Counted from the first letter of the stretch, positions 5,813 through 15,742 are shown. The stretch: DNA of 32,883 bases from an uncultured Bacilli bacterium (GCA_934176955.1 CAKPOS010000014.1:1-32883), one strand, 5' to 3'. Notes: generated by a model from the letters alone, not told the origin. Program-made: numbers and translations.

Positions 5813-8800
5813 ATTCCCCCCACTTCTTTACTTCTCTATATTCCCCACTAATTAATGAATATAAATAAAGATGAACTTTCTTATCTGTCTTCTTCTGAAT
5901 ATACTTGTAATAGCCATTTAATTGCTCATCATAATCATCATCATAAATATTAGATAACTTATAATCAATAATATCAATATGGTCATCATATACAAGCATC
6001 AAATCAATAATCCCATGTAATTCTTGATTTCCCTCTTCATCAATAAATTCATACTCTTGATAAACTTTAGCCTTATCTATATTATGAAATATTGAACATT
6101 GAAGAAGTCTCTTCATTATTTTTTGTACTTCTTTATTTTCTATTTTCTCAATACAAGGATTCTTAAAATCAAAAAATTCCAAATACTCATGTACCATAGT
6201 ACCAAGTTTCATGAGTTCATACTGATTCTTACTAATCACTTCATGATTCTTCTTAGAAAAACTTTTACTTTCCACTTCATCAAGAGAAAATGAATAAGAA
6301 AATACTTCAATTTCTTTTTTCTCTTTACTAAGAGATTTCTGATAATTACTTTTCTTTAAATAAGCATAGTTCTTAGTTAAGTGAATATCCTCTAAAGATA
6401 TCTTTTTCTCATAAGAAGAAAGTCGAAAAGAAATAAAATCCAACATATCTTCTAATGTACGAAAATTCTTTTTCACAGAATCCTCTAAAACTGTTACCTG
6501 AGAAAAATCTCTCAACTTATCATTTTCAGGAACAATCATAATCATCTTCTCACGAGCTCTCGTTAAAGCAACATAAAATAAACGAATCTTCTCACTAATT
6601 TCTTCTTTTAAATAGCAATCTCTAACTAAATCTTTCCAAATTACCTCTCCTATTCCCTCTTGAAAATAAGGGGTAATTATCCCATAATTCTTATCATATA
6701 AAAACCTTTCTTTCAAATCACTAATATTAAACTTTTTATATAATCCACTAAAATAACAAACAGGATACTCTAAACCTTTTGATTTATGAATAGTCATCAA
6801 CTTAACCGAAGTAGCCCCATTATCACTAACCTCATATTGCATTTCAATTCCATTTTCTAAAAGTTCAGATAAATAAACAGAAAAATCCTTTACTGAATAC
6901 CCTAAACTCTCCAAATTAATCGCTATCTCACGAATTTTAGTTAACTTAACAATACCACCTTCAACATTCCCAATAGTAATATATTTTTCATAAAAAGAAA
7001 AACTATCTATAATATCATCAATAAGTTGATGAGGTGTCGTATAAGGAAGAGTCCTTACCAACTTCAAACACTTCCCTACCACATCACTTTCCATATAAGT
7101 ATTTTTAATAAAATAATCAAAAATCTCTTCATCTGAAAGACCAATCAAAAAACTCCTAGCAATACTAATAAATAAATATTTAAATTCCGTATCTATCTCT
7201 TTTACAGAAAGTTTTAATACCAACTTAATAATATTAGAAATAAGTAAAATATCATCCTCATCATTCATTTTTTCATTCTTTAATAGAGTAACAGGAATTC
7301 CCAAATAACCAAAAATTTTCTTATATAAATCAAAAGTAGTAGCCCTATCCATAATAATAGAAAAATCACTATATAAACATTTCCTCAAAATGCCACTATC
7401 TTTATCAAAAACCAAATATCCATGACTTACTTTATCTTGAATATCACGAGCAATAATAAAAGCTTCTATTTCATCTTTACTAAAACCAACTTCTTTTGAA
7501 TAAGGATAACGAACAATCTCCATTTCATGAGAATGATTAGCCTCTTCCTTTAAATAAGCTCCATTACCAAAAATCATCTGATGACTCTCTAAATAATTAG
7601 CTCCTCCTAATTCTTCTCCCATAATTAAAGTAAAAATTGCATTAATATTCTCTAATACTTCTTTTCTAGAACGAAAATTCTTATTCAAATCAATCTTTTT
7701 ATCTATCTTACTCTCACTATATAAATCATACTTATTCTTAAAAATATAAGGATTAGCATTTCGAAAACGATAAATAGATTGTTTAATATCTCCTACCATA
7801 TAAACATTATGATTACTAATCATCGAAATAAATTCTTCCTGCAAATCATTCGTATCCTGATATTCATCTATCATAATCTCATTAAAATATTCTTTTAATT
7901 CATCCCGAACATAAGAATAATTCTTAACAATATCAATCGCCATAATAGCAATATCATTAAATTCATAAGCTCCCTTATCTTCTTTATACCAAGAAATCTT
8001 ATCCGTAAACTTTAAAATAATCTCTATCATTACTTTAACCGTATCATAAGTACTCTTTAATGTAGAAATAATCTCCTCTTCATCTTCATAAACTGCCAAA
8101 TTCTTTATCTCTTTAAGTACATCACTAATAGAAGACTTTAAACTCTTTAACTCTTCCTCACTCCCCCTTGGAGCAGATGGTAACTTAATATTTAAATACT
8201 TACGAATATCATTATAACAATGAATCTCTTTAAGCATCTCCAAAGACTCTTCTAACTTTATCGCATACTCAGCATCAAGCAAAGAAATAGCAGAAACCGT
8301 CTCAAAAATAAAATCTATCTTCTCTTGAATAAGAGAAAAATATTCCTCTACACTTTGAATTAATCGATCATCAGAATAATACTTATCTAGATATTCTTCT
8401 AAATATTTCTTCTTATCCGATAATAAATCTAATTGATTACTAATTCTCAAAATAGAATTTTTAATTTCTGTATCATCTTTTGTACAAAAAGTACGAATCA
8501 TCTTCAAAAAATCTTCATCTTTTTCTTGATAATAAGACAAAAATATCTCATCCATAACTCTACTTTTCTCCAAAGTAATCACACTAGAATCAATAATCCC
8601 AATACTAGGAGAAATATTTAATAAATAATGATATTTTTTAACAATAGATAAAGCAAAACTATCAAAAGTAGTAATATAAGCAGAATCCAATAAATCTAAT
8701 TGCTCCTTTAATTCAGGAATTTTCTTAATTTTTTTTCGAATTCTATCCGCCATCTCTCCAGCAGCAGCCTTCGTAAAGGTCAAAATAAGTAGCCGATTAA

Positions 8801-8960
8801 CATCAACCCCATCTTTCAATTTACGAATGACCCTCTCTGTTAAAACAGCAGTTTTCCCCGAACCTGCACCAGCAGAAACAATAATATTTTTATGATCTTC
8901 ATAAATTGCCTCCCACTGTTCATCAGTCCACGTTACATCAGCTGGCTTTATTGGTATCAT
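5805..8960 (-). CDS. addA: ATP-dependent helicase/nuclease subunit A (AddA)
   Basis: 1051-residue UvrD/RecB-like helicase-nuclease, the motor and 3'-strand nuclease of the AddAB complex that resects double-strand breaks for RecA. Motifs in order: TDEQWEAI Q-motif and SAGAGSGKTAVLTERV (Walker A, residues 30-45), DEYQDTNDLQEEF (motif II), VGDIKQSIYRFRNA (III), LNKNFRS (IV), VKLMTIHKSKGLEY (V), IRLFYVALTRAREKM (VI), and near the C-terminus the RecB-type nuclease motif HGIIDLMLVYDDHIDIIDYK. Length is a little under the usual 1200. ATG 8960 with GGGAGG 8 bases upstream is preferred over the TTG one codon earlier. It lies downstream of addB with only a broken small ORF between, and overlaps the HAD gene by 8 bases. 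Confidence 0.95.
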   Translation of the reverse strand: MIPIKPADVTWTDEQWEAIYEDHKNIIVSAGAGSGKTAVLTERVIRKLKDGVDVNRLLILTFTKAAAGEMADRIRKKIKKIPELKEQLDLLDSAYITTFDSFALSIVKKYHYLLNISPSIGIIDSSVITLEKSRVMDEIFLSYYQEKDEDFLKMIRTFCTKDDTEIKNSILRISNQLDLLSDKKKYLEEYLDKYYSDDRLIQSVEEYFSLIQEKIDFIFETVSAISLLDAEYAIKLEESLEMLKEIHCYNDIRKYLNIKLPSAPRGSEEELKSLKSSISDVLKEIKNLAVYEDEEEIISTLKSTYDTVKVMIEIILKFTDKISWYKEDKGAYEFNDIAIMAIDIVKNYSYVRDELKEYFNEIMIDEYQDTNDLQEEFISMISNHNVYMVGDIKQSIYRFRNANPYIFKNKYDLYSESKIDKKIDLNKNFRSRKEVLENINAIFTLIMGEELGGANYLESHQMIFGNGAYLKEEANHSHEMEIVRYPYSKEVGFSKDEIEAFIIARDIQDKVSHGYLVFDKDSGILRKCLYSDFSIIMDRATTFDLYKKIFGYLGIPVTLLKNEKMNDEDDILLISNIIKLVLKLSVKEIDTEFKYLFISIARSFLIGLSDEEIFDYFIKNTYMESDVVGKCLKLVRTLPYTTPHQLIDDIIDSFSFYEKYITIGNVEGGIVKLTKIREIAINLESLGYSVKDFSVYLSELLENGIEMQYEVSDNGATSVKLMTIHKSKGLEYPVCYFSGLYKKFNISDLKERFLYDKNYGIITPYFQEGIGEVIWKDLVRDCYLKEEISEKIRLFYVALTRAREKMIMIVPENDKLRDFSQVTVLEDSVKKNFRTLEDMLDFISFRLSSYEKKISLEDIHLTKNYAYLKKSNYQKSLSKEKKEIEVFSYSFSLDEVESKSFSKKNHEVISKNQYELMKLGTMVHEYLEFFDFKNPCIEKIENKEVQKIMKRLLQCSIFHNIDKAKVYQEYEFIDEEGNQELHGIIDLMLVYDDHIDIIDYKLSNIYDDDYDEQLNGYYKYIQKKTDKKVHLYLYSLISGEYREVKKWGEYD

Positions 8961-8978
8961 CAAATTACCTCCCTTATC

Positions 8979-9193
8979 CTATAATATAATTTTTAATTTT
9001 ACAAACAAAATATTTCCAAATAAAACATTATCATCTATTACTTCTGCTGAATATTTATCTTTTAAATATTGAATTGTTTTTTCTTCTTTTTTATATTCAT
9101 AATAAGTAATATAAGAATAACCTTCTCCTCATATTCTTTTATCTTCTGAACGGATATCCCTACTTTATCCGCAAGTTCTTTTCTCGTATACAT
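8979..9193 (-). pseudogene. small HTH-like ORF between addB and addA, apparently frameshifted
   Basis: From ATG 9193 (preceded by AGGGG at a good distance) the frame reads MYTRKELADKVGISVQKIKE YEEK, a helix-turn-helix of the MerR or small-regulator type, then falls into a low-complexity tail and stops at 9062 (43 aa). In the next frame a sensible continuation starts at once, GYSYITYYEYKKEEKTIQYL and on to VLFGNILFVKLKIIL, ending at the TAG at 8979-8981. Restoring a single base near 9121-9126 (AAG to AAAG) joins both into one 71-aa protein, and the total length of 215 bases is one short of a multiple of three. MerR proteins have a Y-Y-E-x-x-G-L at this same position, which fits YEEKGY. A sequencing error or programmed shift is possible. 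The ORF is also in frame with the addB UGA stop. Confidence 0.5.
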
Positions 9194-9208
9194 AACATCA
9201 ACCCCTAA

Positions 9209-11593
9209 TCAATCAACACTTTCCTCCTCTAAAAATTCTAAATTTTTATACTCTTTTAAATCCACAATATCTTTTTCACTCATAAAACAAATATCTCGAT
9301 AATGACAATACTTACAACCAACATTATCATTTCCAATTCTCTTAGGATTAATCATAAAATTAGCATTAATTATCCCCTTCATCGCATCAGTTATCTTATC
9401 TTCAGCTAAATTTCCTAAAGCCTCCATCTTTACATCATCTAAAACTTTTTTAGTACCAAGCCCTTTAGCTGTCGTTCTCATCCCCTTAATCACTTTACTA
9501 TCACAATAAGTTTTATCAAATAAAGATAAAATAGAAACATCCGAATTACTATATCCTTGCAATTTTAACTTCTCCCTCTTCAATTCAAGATAAGAATGCT
9601 GATTATCACGACTAATCTCATTATTTAAAATCTTTTGTAAATAAAACCCAACAATCCTAGCCTCAGGAAACTTATTTCTAGCTAAAAATAAATAAATCGG
9701 TAACTGTAAATCTAACCCATAAATCGTATGATTTAAATTCAAATTAGGATTCCCTGTCTTATAATCAATAATAGAAACTAGCCTCTCATCATCACTAACC
9801 ATCATCTTATCAACAAAGCCCTTAAAACAAACATCATAGGAAGAATAATGATAATTTTTAACAATCCTCTCCTCAAAAAAAGCACTCTTTAAATCAGATT
9901 CTTCTTCTTGTTTTAAAATTGTATCAATAATAAATTTAAGTTCCCCCTTTAAATAATCAATAAAGAATCTTTCTCTATCATCATAAGAATATACCTCTTC
10001 ATACTTCTTAACAACCTCATCATAAACATCAGAAAAATTAAAATCTTCTTTTTTATACTTTGACAAAACATCATGATAAATATTCCCCAAAACAGTATAA
10101 AAAGTATTAGGAAATAAATTAAGTTTTAAAACATTAGAAAGATAATAACGAAATCCACATTGATAATAGCTATTCATTGCACTATAAGATAAAGTTAACT
10201 TACCATCTAAATAATCTCTTAACTTATCTTTACTAATCCCTTTAAAAGAAGAATCATAACTTAAATAAGGAATATCTGGATATCTCTCATAAAGATAATC
10301 TAAATCTTCCTCCTTCTCATTATACTTTACCAAAGTATCTAACTTTTCCCCAAGTAAAAGCTTATTATACAAATGAGAATAACAATAAGTATTTTTAACA
10401 TGCTCAACACGCATTTGTAAATCATCATTCAAACTAGAAGGATAAAATTCTCCCAAAGGACTCTTTCTCTTCATTGTAATCACTAAATTCTTAACCCCTA
10501 AAATCTCCTGAAACCATCTATTCTTTTCTCTTTTATTCTCCTCTTTTGAAGAAATAAGACCTAACTTTTCTTTTAAAGCATCATCAAAATAGTCCTCATC
10601 TTTTTTCAATCTAGGAATAATCCCCTGATTAAAACCAAGCAAAAAAACATGAAACTCATCCCCCACATTTCGCAAATTAGGAATGATTTCTATTCCATTA
10701 GTACTTTTTTTATTTATTACCTTTGTATGTTTAAAATCATAAATAAGAAAATCTTTTATTTTAAAAAAATCATCCACCCATACATAATGATTCACAATAT
10801 CACAAATCTGATTAAAAATTGTTGCTTCCTCTTTTTGAGATAAAGAATAATGTTCTTTTAAATAATCTATTGCCTCATCTGGACGATGACCTAAATTTTT
10901 TAAAAAATCCTGTCCCATTAATGTAGCATATAAAAAATTATCCGATACATCAACTGGCAAAGAAAACCAAGAAAAAATTCTTTTCACAACAGGCAAATAT
11001 TCTCCCTCTATACCACACAGTTTAATACAAGAAGGAGAAATTCCACTTTTAATTTTCTCCAAAATAGCTGTAGCAACATACACAACTTCATCAGAAATAT
11101 CAGAAAACTCATACAAAATATCTCTATCATATTGTTTTTTTTGTGAAAAATAAGTTCTCACTTGAAATTTTTTTTCTAAATCATAAAACAATTTAGTCGC
11201 CTTACCATCAAAAAAAACATCATAAAAAACAATATCTTTATTGACTAAATATTCTAAAAAATAAGAAGAAGAAAAAAGAAGTCCTTCCTCTTGCAATTCC
11301 TTTTTTAATTTCTTTACCCATCTTACTTTTTCTACATCAATATTCACATCATCAGAAACAAAATAAAACAAAGATAAATACATCAAAGCAACATCATAAT
11401 TATAATGATATTTCTCTTTAAGATAATAAATTGCCCTTTCATCATAGGAAAAATAATATTTATCTATAAATTCTGTTATAGTAAACATTTTAGGACAAGA
11501 TAAGTCATTTTCACTAAAATATTTAATCAAATGCTTTTTATTTTCTTTCATTACAATCAAAATCGTATGCTCATGAATATCCAATCCATTCAT
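9209..11593 (-). CDS. addB: AddB/RexB-like subunit of the helicase-nuclease, short form
   Basis: 794-residue partner of AddA. The C-terminal nuclease is clear: YSAMNSYYQCGFRYYL (first Cys of the iron-sulfur site, about residue 480), SIIDYKTGNPN (RecB-type D-Y-K), and GCKYCHYRDICF with the other three Cys, the 4Fe-4S staple of AddB. The middle contains HVFLLGFNQGIIP, the helicase-like strand-separation region that scans for Chi. The N-terminus has no P-loop: where AddB has GxxGxGKT the sequence begins MNGLDIHEHTILIVMKENKK. At 794 aa it is well below the about 1100-1170 usual for AddB/RexB. RexB also lacks the ATP site, so loss of ATPase is tolerable. It follows ung by 25 bases, and ends 15 bases before the small frameshifted ORF. 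Confidence 0.85.
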   Translation of the reverse strand: MNGLDIHEHTILIVMKENKKHLIKYFSENDLSCPKMFTITEFIDKYYFSYDERAIYYLKEKYHYNYDVALMYLSLFYFVSDDVNIDVEKVRWVKKLKKELQEEGLLFSSSYFLEYLVNKDIVFYDVFFDGKATKLFYDLEKKFQVRTYFSQKKQYDRDILYEFSDISDEVVYVATAILEKIKSGISPSCIKLCGIEGEYLPVVKRIFSWFSLPVDVSDNFLYATLMGQDFLKNLGHRPDEAIDYLKEHYSLSQKEEATIFNQICDIVNHYVWVDDFFKIKDFLIYDFKHTKVINKKSTNGIEIIPNLRNVGDEFHVFLLGFNQGIIPRLKKDEDYFDDALKEKLGLISSKEENKREKNRWFQEILGVKNLVITMKRKSPLGEFYPSSLNDDLQMRVEHVKNTYCYSHLYNKLLLGEKLDTLVKYNEKEEDLDYLYERYPDIPYLSYDSSFKGISKDKLRDYLDGKLTLSYSAMNSYYQCGFRYYLSNVLKLNLFPNTFYTVLGNIYHDVLSKYKKEDFNFSDVYDEVVKKYEEVYSYDDRERFFIDYLKGELKFIIDTILKQEEESDLKSAFFEERIVKNYHYSSYDVCFKGFVDKMMVSDDERLVSIIDYKTGNPNLNLNHTIYGLDLQLPIYLFLARNKFPEARIVGFYLQKILNNEISRDNQHSYLELKREKLKLQGYSNSDVSILSLFDKTYCDSKVIKGMRTTAKGLGTKKVLDDVKMEALGNLAEDKITDAMKGIINANFMINPKRIGNDNVGCKYCHYRDICFMSEKDIVDLKEYKNLEFLEEESVD

Positions 11594-11618
11594 ATTATCC
11601 CTACTTTCTAATCAATCA

Positions 11619-12287
11619 TTAATATACATGCCAATCAATTTCTTTTAAATGATTTTTCTTTAAAAATTCATTTGTTTTAGAAAATGGTTTACTGCCAAAA
11701 AAACCATAATTAGCAGAAAATGGAGATGGATGTGTCGATTCAATCACATAATGTTTTGGATTAGTAATCAAACTCTTTTTACTTCGAGCAAAATTTCCCC
11801 ATAAAATAAATACCACTGGCGTATCTTTATCATTTAAACTTTTAATAATAGCATCTGTAAAATTCTCCCAACCCAAAAATTTATGAGAAGCAGGTTTATC
11901 TTTCTCTACTGTTAAAACAGCATTCAAAAGAAGTACTCCTTCTTTAGCCCAACACTCTAAATTGCCAACAGAAGCTGGTTCAATTCCCAAGTCATTATAA
12001 AGTTCCTTATAAATATTTCTCAAAGAAGGAGGTAATTTTACCCCATCAGAAACAGCAAACGCTAATCCATTTGCTTCTCCCACTCCATGATAAGGATCTT
12101 GTCCTAAAATAACTACACGAACATCATCATAATCAGTCAAACTAAGAGCTCTTAAAATTCTAGACTTCGGAGGAAAAATTTCTCTTTCTTTATATGCCTG
12201 ATTAATAAAAGTAATAATTTTTTTAAAATATTCTTCATGATACTCATGATCTAAAACTTTATCCCAATGATTTCCAACTAAATTCAT
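11619..12287 (-). CDS. ung: uracil-DNA glycosylase
   Basis: 222-residue family-1 UDG that removes uracil from DNA in base excision repair. The catalytic motif GQDPYHGVGEANGLAF (Asp activates water) is at about residues 61-76, and the DNA-intercalation motif HPSPFSANYGFFGSKPFSK with the conserved His is near residue 185. VVFILWGNFARSKK supplies the uracil-specific Asn region. Length is normal. The gene starts an apparent DNA-repair transcript with addB 25 bases downstream. A ribosome binding site (AGGAAGTGAG) precedes the ATG; I do not see a convincing promoter in the 56 bases between the ileS terminator and this start. Confidence 0.97.
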   Translation of the reverse strand: MNLVGNHWDKVLDHEYHEEYFKKIITFINQAYKEREIFPPKSRILRALSLTDYDDVRVVILGQDPYHGVGEANGLAFAVSDGVKLPPSLRNIYKELYNDLGIEPASVGNLECWAKEGVLLLNAVLTVEKDKPASHKFLGWENFTDAIIKSLNDKDTPVVFILWGNFARSKKSLITNPKHYVIESTHPSPFSANYGFFGSKPFSKTNEFLKKNHLKEIDWHVY

Positions 12288-12342
12288 ATTTTCTCACTTC
12301 CTATAAAATAACTATCATAACCATTTTACTATAAAAAATAAC

Positions 12343-12373
12343 AAAAAGAAACAGAATTTCTTCTATTTCTTTT
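12343..12373 (-). terminator. rho-independent terminator overlapping the ileS stop codon
   Basis: On the minus strand AAAAGAAATAGAA and TTCTGTTTCTTTT form a 13-bp stem with one mismatch and a GAAA tetraloop (12344-12373), followed by a U-rich tail. The ileS TAG stop is inside the 5' half of the stem. Confidence 0.75.
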
Positions 12374-15300
12374 CCTCTTCAATTTTCTCTAACTTTATTC
12401 CTACTTCAAAATCATTAATCTTTTCAAATTCTTCGATACTATCTACTTTATTCATACTAAGTGCAAGTGTTTCATCGCAAATAAATTGAATATAATCATT
12501 TATCTTAGAACGATATAAATCATTAGAAGAATAATAAATATTAATTCGATCTGCAATATCAAAACCACTACTCTTTCTTAGATTTTGAATCTTAGAAATT
12601 GTTTCTCTAGCAAGACCTTCATTAATTAAATCATCCGTTAATTCTAAATCAAGAATAATAATCAAATTATCATTAACACAAACATTAAATCCTTCCTTTG
12701 ACTCAATTCTTTTATCAACTAAATCTTCTGTTATCTTATATTCATTACCATTAAAATTAACCTCTAATTCCCCTTTAGATAATTTTAATAAATCATCCTT
12801 ATTAATATTTTCTAAATATTGAGAAAACTCTTTCATATCTTTACCAAATACTTTACCAGCTACCCTAAAATTAGGCTTATAAGATATATTCATATATAAA
12901 TTAACATCATCAACATATAATACTTCTTTAACATTTAATTCTTCTTTAATTAACGATTCAAGTCCAGAAATATCATTCTTAAGAGAAGACTCTAACATAA
13001 CACTTTTAATTGGCTGTCTAACTTTTATTTTAGATTCCTCTCTTATGTTTCTTCCCATAGTAATTAAATCTCTAACCAAATCCATTCTATATTCTAGCTT
13101 GCTATCAATTAATTCTCTAGAGCAAACAGGAAAATCTGCTAAATGAACGGATTTTTTCTTTGTTAATTTTGTATAGATTTCTTCTGTTAAATAAGGAATA
13201 ACCGGTGCACATAAACGGCACAAACCTTCCATTACTTCATAAGTAGTCATATAAACACTTTTCTTACTAATATTCATATCACTTCCCCAAAAACGATTTC
13301 TATTCCTTCTGATATACCAATTTGATAAGTCTTCAGATACAAAATTAGTAATCTCTCTAACAACCAAATTCAAATCATACATCTCATAAAATTCTCTTAC
13401 CTTTTCTATTAGATGATTGTATTTACTTAATAGCCACTTATCAATCTCTTCTCTTTCTTCATACTTAACCTTGCAATCCTCAATATTAATATGATCAATA
13501 TTTGCATACGTTTGAAAGAATGTATAAGTATTTTTAAAAGGATTAAAGAATTTACTATGAACTTCTCTTACCCCAGCTTCAGAAAACTTTAAAGGCGTCC
13601 AAACAGGAGATGTATATAACATATACCATCTAATATTATCTGCTCCATATTTTTCCATCATTTCAATTGGATCAACAATATTACCAACAGACTTACTCAT
13701 TTTCTTTCCAAATTCATCCAACATCATATCATTTACAACAACATTTTTAAATGAGCTTTCTCCTGAAATAATCGTAGAAATAACAAGTAAAACATAAAAC
13801 CATCCTCTAGTTTGATCAAGACCTTCAGCAATAAAATCAGCAGGAAATTGACTTTTAAATAATTCTTGATTTTCAAAAGGATAATGAAATTGAGCATAAG
13901 GCATCGAACCAGAATCAAACCAAACATCTAAAACATCTTTAACACGAGTCATTTCTTTACCACAAGAACATTTTAAATGAATTTGATCCACATAAGGACG
14001 ATGCAATTCCATCTCTCTTACATTAACATCTTCAACAACATTTTCTTGTAACTCATCTAGAGAACCAATAACCTTTCTCTTTCCACAAGAACATTCCCAA
14101 ACAGGAAGTGGACAACCCCAATATCGATTTCTAGAAATTCCCCAATCAACCATATTCTCAAGCCAATTTCCAAAACGTTTTTCTCCAACATAAGCAGGAT
14201 ACCAATGAATTTTTTTATTTGCCTCGATAATTTTATCTTTATACTCAGTAGTTTTAATATACCAAGCAGGTTTAGGATAACTAATTAAAGGACTCTTACA
14301 TCTCCAACAATGTGGATAATCATGTTCTATTTTAATTTTTTTAAATAACTTATCATTTGCTTTTAACCATTTAATAATATCAATTTCAAGTTCAGGATCC
14401 GTAACAAGACGTCCTTCCCATGGACCAGTTGTGTATCTTCCATCAAGACCAACTGGATTCACAAAACCTATCCCATTTTGAGAACAAACACGGTTATCAT
14501 CAGCACCAAATGCAGGAGCAATATGAACAATACCAGTACCATCACTATCCGTTACATAATGATCTGCAATAACTTCATGGCATTTTCCTTCAACGTGAAC
14601 AAAAGGCATCAATTGTTCATATTTGATTCCCACCAAATCACTACCTTTAAAAGTATCAACTACTTCATAATCTTCTCCAAGAACACGATCAGCAAGACTT
14701 TCTGCGACAATAAATTGATATCCCTTAGATTTTGCTTTAATATAAGTCATATCAGGATTAACACAAATCGCAACATTCGCCATCAAAGTCCAAGGTGTTG
14801 TTGTCCAAGCTAAGAAATATTCATCAGCATCTACTCTCTTCAAAGGAACAATAACAGTATTGACACTAGTTTTAGTATATCCTTGTGATACTTCATTTTG
14901 GGATAACTCTGTACCACATCTAGGACAATACCATAATACTTTATTTCCATGATATAAAAGACCCTTCTCATCCATTTGCTTAATAATCCACCATTCGGAT
15001 TCAATATAATCATTAGAACAAGTAATATAAGGATTTTTACAATCAATAAATTGTCCCATCATATCGGTAATATGATTAACCTCATTAATATTTGTAGCAG
15101 TTGCCTTATTACATTCACGACAAAAAGCATCAACACCAAATTTCTCAATATCAGCTTTACCAGAAAAACCTAACTTTTTCTCTACATTAACTTCAATCGG
15201 AAGACCATGAGTATCAAGACCAATCTTTCTTAATACTCTATATCCATTCATAACCTTATACTTACAAAAAGAATCTTTAATTGTTTTAGCAAAAACATGA

Positions 15301-15467
15301 TGAATACCAGGTTTAGCATTTGCATAAATAGGACCATCATAAAAAACAAAATCCTTCTTACCTTCACGATTTTTTATGGTTTCATTTAAAATATCTTCTT
15401 TCTTCCAAGTATCTAATATACTTTTCTCAACATCTTTAACCTCTCTCTTATCTAAACTTTCATACAT
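12363..15467 (-). CDS. ileS: isoleucyl-tRNA synthetase, eukaryotic-like (type 2)
   Basis: 1034-residue class I synthetase that charges tRNA-Ile and edits Val. The HIGH region reads ANAKPGIHHVFAKTIKD (residues about 48-64), so the usual H-x-G-H is GIHH, a form I recall from type 2 IleRS such as those of Bacteroides. KMSKSVGNIVDP is intact near residue 595, the editing domain includes LAWTTTPWTLMAN, and CPRCG and CSCGK pairs suggest zinc sites. The C-terminal part (ELTDDLINEGLARETI) is the long domain of the eukaryotic-like group, members of which are often insensitive to mupirocin; that is family knowledge, not tested here. The gene is monocistronic, with its own promoter, an isoleucine T-box leader, and a terminator overlapping its stop. 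Confidence 0.96.
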   Translation of the reverse strand: MYESLDKREVKDVEKSILDTWKKEDILNETIKNREGKKDFVFYDGPIYANAKPGIHHVFAKTIKDSFCKYKVMNGYRVLRKIGLDTHGLPIEVNVEKKLGFSGKADIEKFGVDAFCRECNKATATNINEVNHITDMMGQFIDCKNPYITCSNDYIESEWWIIKQMDEKGLLYHGNKVLWYCPRCGTELSQNEVSQGYTKTSVNTVIVPLKRVDADEYFLAWTTTPWTLMANVAICVNPDMTYIKAKSKGYQFIVAESLADRVLGEDYEVVDTFKGSDLVGIKYEQLMPFVHVEGKCHEVIADHYVTDSDGTGIVHIAPAFGADDNRVCSQNGIGFVNPVGLDGRYTTGPWEGRLVTDPELEIDIIKWLKANDKLFKKIKIEHDYPHCWRCKSPLISYPKPAWYIKTTEYKDKIIEANKKIHWYPAYVGEKRFGNWLENMVDWGISRNRYWGCPLPVWECSCGKRKVIGSLDELQENVVEDVNVREMELHRPYVDQIHLKCSCGKEMTRVKDVLDVWFDSGSMPYAQFHYPFENQELFKSQFPADFIAEGLDQTRGWFYVLLVISTIISGESSFKNVVVNDMMLDEFGKKMSKSVGNIVDPIEMMEKYGADNIRWYMLYTSPVWTPLKFSEAGVREVHSKFFNPFKNTYTFFQTYANIDHINIEDCKVKYEEREEIDKWLLSKYNHLIEKVREFYEMYDLNLVVREITNFVSEDLSNWYIRRNRNRFWGSDMNISKKSVYMTTYEVMEGLCRLCAPVIPYLTEEIYTKLTKKKSVHLADFPVCSRELIDSKLEYRMDLVRDLITMGRNIREESKIKVRQPIKSVMLESSLKNDISGLESLIKEELNVKEVLYVDDVNLYMNISYKPNFRVAGKVFGKDMKEFSQYLENINKDDLLKLSKGELEVNFNGNEYKITEDLVDKRIESKEGFNVCVNDNLIIILDLELTDDLINEGLARETISKIQNLRKSSGFDIADRINIYYSSNDLYRSKINDYIQFICDETLALSMNKVDSIEEFEKINDFEVGIKLEKIEEEKK

Positions 15468-15495
15468 CTAAATCATCCTTCTTTCTAAAATATAA

Positions 15496-15736
15496 AAAGC
15501 ACAAAATTTTATTCCTTAAGGACGCTAAAAAACGCGGTACCACCTTAATTCACAAACATTTTGTGCACTTCATTAGATAACGGGATACTACTTCCCGGAT
15601 ACTTTCTACTTAAGTTCGAAAGTTCGCATTCTAGAGTGATCTATATTTAATTCTTATTGTCTACTTTTCACCATTAGTAAACTCTCTTTCAATAAGAAAT
15701 TTAAATACCGTCTCTTTCACTTGCTTTAACAAATTT
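15496..15736 (-). ncRNA. T-box leader of ileS (isoleucine specifier AUC)
   Basis: The minus-strand leader has every T-box landmark. The AAGGTGGTACCGCG T-box bulge (15531-15548) pairs with GCGTCCTT to make the antiterminator. Stem I shows the GA-motif GAGAG and the distal ATGGTGAAA. In the 3' side of stem I the sequence ATAG-ATC-ACTC places AUC (15638-15640) as the specifier, followed by the usual purine. A stem III-like hairpin (CGGGAAGTAGTATCCCG) lies between. GCACAAAAT (15558-15566) and ATTTTGTGC (15501-15509) close the terminator in front of TTTTTATA. Uncharged tRNA-Ile should stabilise the antiterminator and turn on ileS. The exact helix borders need folding. Confidence 0.93.
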
Positions 15737-15742
15737 AAACTA

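Noticed and set aside
9194..9211. Readthrough of the addB UGA into the small HTH-like ORF (Trp or selenocysteine)
   Set aside because: UGA ends other genes here (for example trhP1), Trp codons are UGG, and the small ORF has its own RBS and ATG. No SECIS-like hairpin was seen.
14478..14813. 111-aa plus-strand ORF inside ileS
   Set aside because: Antisense shadow of a fully conserved synthetase; no RBS and composition is that of reverse-complement coding sequence.
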